Shown here piece after piece: positions 6,432-10,186 of a stretch of DNA of 10,186 bases (positions are counted from its first letter, which is position 1; every line of letters begins with the position of its first letter). This DNA comes from Bacillota bacterium (GTDB taxonomy: Bacteria > Bacillota > Bacilli > Paenibacillales > NBRC-103111), in the NCBI GenBank assembly GCA_023388055.1, contig JAEWGW010000041.1, positions 1-10,186 of the forward strand, in the 5' to 3' direction. The notes under the pieces are model-generated. The model saw only the letters and a program-made list of their open reading frames with translations. It did not search any database and had not been told where the DNA came from. Position numbers and translations under genes: made by a program.

Positions 6432-8269
6432 TGAAAGCAACATCAGCTCAACCCGCCGGGGAGAACCGGCGTTTAAGCACCTTCCGTCTTTTTATGGGAC
6501 TGATTCGTAATACGCCCTGGCTGTACAGCTGGAACCTGCTGAACTGGATTATCATCACGCTGGTGCCGATTCTGCCCGGTTTGGTCACCAAGGAATTCTT
6601 CGACGTCCTCTCCGGGGCATCGACCACCGGTTTTAATGTGGCGACGGTCATCGCCCTGCTGCTGGCTTCGGCTATGGCCCGGGTAGCCGCTATTCTCGTC
6701 GGATTCCTCTCCGACGTTCACTTCCGCTTCCGGGCTGCGGGACTCCTGCGCCGCAATATGCTGGAGCATATTCTCCGGGAGCCGGGAGCCAAGGCCATTC
6801 CCGGTTCACCGGGTGAAGCCATCAGCCAGTTCCGGGACGACGTGGAGCAGGTGGAGGAAGCGGTCAGCTGGTCCGTGGACGCCATCAGTATGATCTTTTT
6901 TGCCGCGGTATCCGTTTATATCCTGGCCCGGATCGATGCCCAAATGACCCTGTGGGTATTCCTGCCTCTGGTTGTGGTTGTGGCATTGGCCCAGCTTTCC
7001 ACCGGTTGGCTGCAAAAGTACCGCGCCGCCAGCCGCGAGGCTACCAGCCAGGTGACGGGGGCCATCAGCGAAATGTTCACCTCCGTCCAGGCCATTCAGG
7101 TGGCCGGAGCCGAGGACCGGGTGATCGGTCAATTCCGGGAGCTGAATGATACCCGGCGCAAGTCCATGCTTAAGGATAAGCTGTTCAGTCAGGCGCTGGA
7201 TTCGGTTTTTTCCAACACAGTGAATCTGGGAACGGGCTTCATTCTAATCCTGGCCGGGCAAAAGATGCAGAACGGCACCTTCCATGTGGGGGATTTCGCG
7301 CTGTTCGTCTACTATTTGAATTTCGTTACTGCCTTCATCCAGAATTTCGGCAAGTTCCTGACCTACTATAAACAAAGCACAGTTTCCAGCGAACGGATAG
7401 GTGCGCTGCTCCAGGGTGCGCCAGGGGAAAAGCTTATCCGCAAGGCCCCGCTTTATTTGCGCGGAGAGCTGCCTGCGCCTGCCGAGATTGCTTCAGAGGC
7501 GGTGCCCGGCACAGTTTTGAAGGGATCCGCCGCGGATGCCAGCTTGGCCCTGGATGAACTGAAGGTGAAGGGTCTGACCTATATGTATCCCGCTACGGGA
7601 CGGGGAATCCGCGAGATTGATTTTACGCTGCAAAAGGGCTCCTTCACCGTCGTTACAGGCCGGATCGGGTCCGGCAAAACCACGCTGGTCCGGGCACTTC
7701 TGGGCTTGCTCCCTCCCGACGGAGGACAGGTGCTGTGGAACGGACGCCAGGTGGAGGACCCGGGCAATTTCTTCGTCCCGCCAATGAGCGCGTACACCCC
7801 GCAGGTTCCCCGGCTGTACAGCGATACTCTGACGGAGAATATCCTCCTGGGCCTGCCCAATGAGGGCGGTCGTCTGCAGGAGGCGGTGCACGCGGCGGTG
7901 CTGGAGCATGACGTGGAGGAGCTGCATCTGGGGCTGGACACGGTCATCGGCCCCCGGGGCGTGAAGCTCTCCGGCGGTCAGGCCCAGCGTACGGCAGCCG
8001 CGCGGATGTTTGCCCGGGAGGCAGAGCTGTATGTCTTCGACGATCTGTCCAGCGCCTTGGACGTAGAGACGGAGCAGAAGCTGTGGGAGCGGCTGTTTGC
8101 CGGGCGGAAGGCTGCTTGCCTGGTGGTCTCCCACCGCAAGGCGCTGCTGCAGCATGCAGACCGGATTCTGCTCCTCAAGGACGGCCGGCTTCACGCAACG
8201 GGAACGCTGGCAGAGCTGTTGGACACCAATGAGGAAATGCGGCGCCTGTGGAGCGGCGAAATTTCGTAA
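6431..8269 (+). CDS. ABC exporter half-transporter, subunit 2 (degenerate catalytic site)
   Basis: This encodes 612 residues with the same TMD-NBD plan. Hydrophobic spans lie near 34-53, 70-94, 150-167, 172-190 and 262-278. ATPase motifs are Walker A GRIGSGKT 410-417, a YTPQVPRLYSDT Q-loop, canonical signature LSGGQ 513-517, Walker B YVFDDLSSALD with D537 and Asp538 in place of the catalytic Glu, and H-loop H568. The Glu-to-Asp change marks the inactive site of heterodimeric exporters such as TM287/288 and BmrCD (known family behaviour). A long linker (about 330-375) with APLYLRGELP joins the domains. Its ATG overlaps the TAA of subunit 1 by one base (TAATG), and GAGGAGG (6414-6420) lies 10 bases upstream, so translation is coupled and the two proteins should be made one to one. 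No clear terminator follows. Confidence 0.93.
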   Translation: MKATSAQPAGENRRLSTFRLFMGLIRNTPWLYSWNLLNWIIITLVPILPGLVTKEFFDVLSGASTTGFNVATVIALLLASAMARVAAILVGFLSDVHFRFRAAGLLRRNMLEHILREPGAKAIPGSPGEAISQFRDDVEQVEEAVSWSVDAISMIFFAAVSVYILARIDAQMTLWVFLPLVVVVALAQLSTGWLQKYRAASREATSQVTGAISEMFTSVQAIQVAGAEDRVIGQFRELNDTRRKSMLKDKLFSQALDSVFSNTVNLGTGFILILAGQKMQNGTFHVGDFALFVYYLNFVTAFIQNFGKFLTYYKQSTVSSERIGALLQGAPGEKLIRKAPLYLRGELPAPAEIASEAVPGTVLKGSAADASLALDELKVKGLTYMYPATGRGIREIDFTLQKGSFTVVTGRIGSGKTTLVRALLGLLPPDGGQVLWNGRQVEDPGNFFVPPMSAYTPQVPRLYSDTLTENILLGLPNEGGRLQEAVHAAVLEHDVEELHLGLDTVIGPRGVKLSGGQAQRTAAARMFAREAELYVFDDLSSALDVETEQKLWERLFAGRKAACLVVSHRKALLQHADRILLLKDGRLHATGTLAELLDTNEEMRRLWSGEIS

Positions 8270-8380
8270 AGCTGGAATGTGCGGGGGCGGGCACTATGCG
8301 TGGGAGCTTTGGGCAAACACTATGAGCGGGCGGGCACTTTGGGCGGGCCCAACCGATTATCGCCCACCTGCCTTCATCTA

Positions 8381-8619
8381 ACGGACACCAGGGATCTTAT
8401 TTAGCTCAAAACCTGCCTTTTGCGATTCTTACGGACACCACAGCCCTTATTTGGCTCTTTCCTTCTCCCGCAGAGGGTTTTGGGACGGAATAAGGTCTCT
8501 CCAGTCCTCAAGTTCCCCAAATACCCGGTTTCCTGCAAAATAAGGTCTCTCCAGTCCGTTACACCGGCTTGCGAAACCCCACCACTCCTCTCTGTCCGAT
8601 AAAGCTGCCTAGAGTCCGT
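8381..8619. repeat. Five copies of ACGGAC-N9-CTTATTT, two forward and three inverted
   Basis: Forward copies lie at 8381-8402 and 8431-8452, exactly 50 bases apart. They also share GCTC just downstream. Inverted copies (read on the minus strand) lie at 8509-8488, 8559-8538 and 8619-8598; the first two are 50 bases apart and share the same nine-base middle. The third is diverged (CTTTAT in place of CTTATT). The opposing orientation lets forward and inverted copies pair in single-stranded DNA or RNA. Confidence 0.8.
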
Positions 8620-8716
8620 ACGGCTTTTCCGCCAACTGCTTATGCTTGTTTACCTGCCCACCAGCCCGCACATTTGCCTACGTCCATACGGCTGGCCGCC
8701 AACAGGTTATGCTTGT
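8614..8716 (+). repeat. Two copies of a 35-36 bp direct repeat
   Basis: Copies at 8614-8649 and 8682-8716 both read GTCC(G/A)TACGGCT, a variable triplet, CCGCCAAC, then TTATGCTTGT near the end. They are 68 bases apart. The first copy overlaps the end of the last inverted 22-bp repeat, so the two repeat types abut. Confidence 0.7.
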
Positions 8717-8718
8717 AC

Positions 8719-8734
8719 CGGGGCCGCGGCCCCG
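8719..8734. repeat. Perfect 16-bp GC palindrome
   Basis: CGGGGCCGCGGCCCCG reads the same on both strands with no spacer. It sits at the end of the second direct repeat copy. It could be a protein site or a hairpin tip; no function is shown by context. Confidence 0.6.
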
Positions 8735-8829
8735 CTCTGGCCTGCCAAACCCAACCCCCGGCCTCCACGCCAGGGGTTTTATTGGCTTGCGCCCCGGTAA
8801 ACGGATGTGTAAAGGTCAGGCAGAGCGGG
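8731..8829. other. Foldable element with nested stems
   Basis: The outer arms CCCGCTCTGGCCTG (8731-8744) and CAGGCAGAGCGGG (8817-8829) pair fully apart from one bulged G. Inside, GCCAA (8744-8748) and AACCCC (8753-8758) pair with GGGGTT (8773-8778) and TTGGC (8782-8786) around a small internal loop. It could be a structured RNA, a leader or a terminator-like element. No known RNA family is recognised. Confidence 0.35.
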
Positions 8830-8857
8830 TAATACTCTTTAGTGAATGCCTGCTTTG

Positions 8858-8866
8858 TGGTATGAT
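8858..8866 (+). promoter_or_regulatory. Candidate distal promoter with extended -10
   Basis: TGG followed by TATGAT (8861-8866) fits an extended -10 element (TGnTATAAT). The -35 at 8838-8843 (TTTAGT, 17-base spacer) is weak. It would start a leader of about 350 bases ahead of pflB, and both redox palindromes would then lie inside the transcript. Confidence 0.35.
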
Positions 8867-9022
8867 ATTAATCACAGCCACTGTCGATTGTCACACTATT
8901 CCGAATGTTTGGATAAGCTATGCGCTTTCATCATGCTCTGTTCTGCTCTGTTATACTGTTTTCAAAATTCTGTTTCATTTCCATGGGAATGACGAATCAT
9001 GTCAAAAATCCGTTTCTGCACT

Positions 9023-9040
9023 TTGTGACCGTTTTCACAA
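9023..9040. promoter_or_regulatory. Composite Rex / Fnr / cre-like operator upstream of pflB
   Basis: TTGTGACCGTTTTCACAA matches the Rex consensus TTGTGAA-N4-TTCACAA except at base 7. It contains a perfect TGTGA-N6-TCACA (9024-9039), the Fnr/Crp-type box of B. subtilis. It also fits the CcpA cre consensus WTGNAANCGNWNNCW in 14 of 15 bases (9023-9037). Pfl genes in Firmicutes are known targets of such redox control. Which regulator binds cannot be told from the sequence. Confidence 0.65.
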
Positions 9041-9098
9041 CCTTATTTTTCCACCCTTATGGCTCAAGGATTTGCATTTGATTCGAAGAATTCGTTAT

Positions 9099-9116
9099 TT
9101 GTAATGATTTTCACAA
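9099..9116. promoter_or_regulatory. Second, weaker Rex/Fnr-like operator
   Basis: TTGTAATGATTTTCACAA keeps the right half (TTCACAA) of the site at 9023 and has two changes from the Rex consensus in the left half. The two sites start 76 bases apart. This one ends 19 bases before the proposed -35 of pflB, so its centre is about 63 bases before the expected start of transcription. Confidence 0.5.
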
Positions 9117-9135
9117 ATACGTCACGAATGACCTC

Positions 9136-9164
9136 TTTTCAAAACAGCTAAACCGTATTATTCT
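9136..9164 (+). promoter_or_regulatory. Candidate proximal pflB promoter
   Basis: TTTTCA (9136-9141) and TATTCT (9159-9164) are separated by 17 bases; each matches four of six consensus bases. A weak core promoter next to an Fnr-type site would fit activator dependence. An alternative -10 is TATAGT at 9164-9169, with no good -35. Confidence 0.4.
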
Positions 9165-9222
9165 ATAGTCATAGGAACTGTATCAATAATTTAAATTATC
9201 TGTTTTCGGGAGGGTGACCGCA

Positions 9223-10186
9223 ATGAAACAATGGGATGGATTCCAAGGCGGCGCATGGGAAAAGGAAATTAACGTAAGAGACTTTATTCAACAAAACGTA
9301 ACTGTATATACAGGTGACGACGCGTTCCTGGCACCAGCCACGGATGCAACCAGCCAATTGTGGAAGCAAGTCATGGATCTCTCGAAGCAAGAACGGGATA
9401 ACGGCGGCGTGCTGGATATGGATACCGAAATCGTGTCCACCATCACCTCCCACGGCCCTGGCTACCTGAACAAGGACCTGGAAACAGTTGTCGGCGTTCA
9501 AACTGACAAACCCTTCAAACGGTCCCTGCAGCCCTTCGGCGGCATCCGTATGGCAGAGCAAGCCTGCGAATCCTACGGCTTCAAGGTAAGTGAAGAAGTC
9601 AGCCGTATTTTCTCCGACATCCGCAAAACTCATAACCAAGGCGTATTCGATGCCTATACCGACGAAATGAAGCTGGCCCGTAAGGCCGCTATCATCACTG
9701 GTCTTCCCGATGCTTACGGCCGCGGCCGGATCATCGGCGACTACCGCCGCGTTGCTCTTTACGGAATCGATCACCTGATCGCCGAGAAGAAGAAGGACCT
9801 GTCCAACACCGGCCTGCGCACCCTGAGCGATGATATCATTCGCCTGCGCGAAGAGCTGAACGAGCAAATCCGCGCGCTGAGCGAGCTGAAGAAGCTGGGT
9901 AAGGCTTACGGCTTCGACCTGTCCCAACCGGCACAAACCGCCAAGGAAGCTTTCCAGTGGCTGTACCTGGGTTACCTGGCTGCCATCAAGGAGCAAAACG
10001 GCGCTGCCATGAGCTTGGGCCGCACCTCCACCTTCCTGGACATTTATGTTGAACGCGATCTGAAGGCAGGCGTTTTGAACGAGCAGCAGGCACAAGAGCT
10101 GGTTGACCACTTCGTAATGAAGCTGCGTCTGGTGAAATTTGCCCGGACACCGGAATACAATGAGCTGTTCAGCGGCGACCCCACTT
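9223..10186 (+). CDS. pflB: Pyruvate formate-lyase (formate acetyltransferase), N-terminal part
   Basis: The first 321 codons are present and the gene runs off the window; full-length relatives have about 760 residues. The protein starts MKQWDGFQGGAW and continues with conserved PFL segments such as TSHGPGYLNKDLETVVGVQ, KPFKRSLQPFGGIRMAE and GRGRIIGDYRRVALYG. Arg176 in GDYRRVALYG falls at the same number as the pyruvate-contacting Arg176 of E. coli PflB. The enzyme turns pyruvate and CoA into acetyl-CoA and formate during anaerobic growth, using a glycyl radical. The catalytic cysteines and the radical glycine lie beyond the window. The ATG follows GGGAGGG (9208-9214) with 8 bases between. 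An AT-rich upstream region with redox-type operators supports oxygen and NADH control. An activase gene (pflA) would be expected downstream. Confidence 0.96.
   Translation, partial: MKQWDGFQGGAWEKEINVRDFIQQNVTVYTGDDAFLAPATDATSQLWKQVMDLSKQERDNGGVLDMDTEIVSTITSHGPGYLNKDLETVVGVQTDKPFKRSLQPFGGIRMAEQACESYGFKVSEEVSRIFSDIRKTHNQGVFDAYTDEMKLARKAAIITGLPDAYGRGRIIGDYRRVALYGIDHLIAEKKKDLSNTGLRTLSDDIIRLREELNEQIRALSELKKLGKAYGFDLSQPAQTAKEAFQWLYLGYLAAIKEQNGAAMSLGRTSTFLDIYVERDLKAGVLNEQQAQELVDHFVMKLRLVKFARTPEYNELFSGDPT

Larger units (their letters stand above)
8270..8857. other. Non-coding repeat region after the ABC operon
   Basis: No supported gene is seen. Positions 8279-8345 are G-rich with repeated words (CACTATG at 8292 and 8318; GGGCGGGCAC and GGCGGGCAC). 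They are followed by inverted 22-bp repeats (8381-8619), a 35-36 bp direct repeat (8614-8716), a 16-bp GC palindrome (8719-8734) and a foldable stretch (8731-8829). Reading frames across this region have no ribosome binding site and no recognisable protein. Confidence 0.6.

Noticed and set aside
7493..8194. 233-codon minus-strand reading frame inside ABC subunit 2
   Set aside because: It is antisense to the ATPase domain with no motif of its own.
8381..8619. CRISPR array
   Set aside because: Copies occur in both orientations, differ in their middles, are few, and no cas gene is near.
8646..9104. 152-codon plus-strand reading frame before pflB
   Set aside because: No ribosome binding site, no domain, and it runs through the palindromes and repeats of the control region.
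9196..10110. 304-codon minus-strand reading frame
   Set aside because: It lies opposite pflB, which is clearly recognisable on the plus strand; the frame is a shadow of a GC-rich, codon-biased gene.

Overview
The window looks like chromosomal DNA of a GC-rich, low-G+C-phylum Gram-positive, most likely Paenibacillus or a close relative. The grounds are strong AGGAGG-type ribosome binding sites, GTG and TTG starts, sigma-A-like promoters, a pyruvate formate-lyase of the Firmicute/enterobacterial type, and intergenic DNA full of short ~50-bp-spaced repeats. This assignment is inference from style and protein recognition; no search was run.

Layout. Positions 1-14 hold the first codons of a minus-strand gene that leaves the window, with a good RBS and promoter at 64-93. 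Positions 109-378 hold a broken, purine-rich Gly-X-X (collagen-like) reading frame that starts directly after the stop of a GNAT acetyltransferase (379-1047, minus). A repeat-rich gap follows (1048-1506). Next is a three-gene minus-strand operon, read right to left: patatin-like phospholipase (3125-3994), nitrilase-superfamily amidohydrolase (2195-3058) and a second GNAT protein (1507-2175). The last two look like the two halves of the B. subtilis YhcX-type GNAT-nitrilase fusion, but as separate genes in reversed order.

A short divergent region (3995-4184) leads to plus-strand genes: a small zinc-ribbon (TFIIB-type) protein (4185-4532), a strong hairpin (4582-4631), and two overlapping ABC exporter half-transporter genes (4662-6431, 6431-8269). 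Their motifs divide up as in an asymmetric heterodimeric exporter, with one canonical and one degenerate ATP site.

Positions 8270-9222 are non-coding. The left part has five copies of a 22-bp repeat in opposing orientations at 50-60 bp spacing, then a second direct repeat, a GC palindrome and a foldable element. The right part is AT-rich and is the control region of pflB: two palindromes that fit Rex and Fnr operators (one also nearly fits a CcpA cre site), and candidate promoters. The first 321 codons of pflB (from 9223) run off the right edge.

The most notable signals are the composite redox/catabolite operators ahead of pflB, the two families of ~50-bp-phased intergenic repeats, the split and reordered YhcX-like pair, and the Gly-X-X remnant in frame behind a stop codon. 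I see no tRNA, rRNA, CRISPR array, transposase or phage gene.
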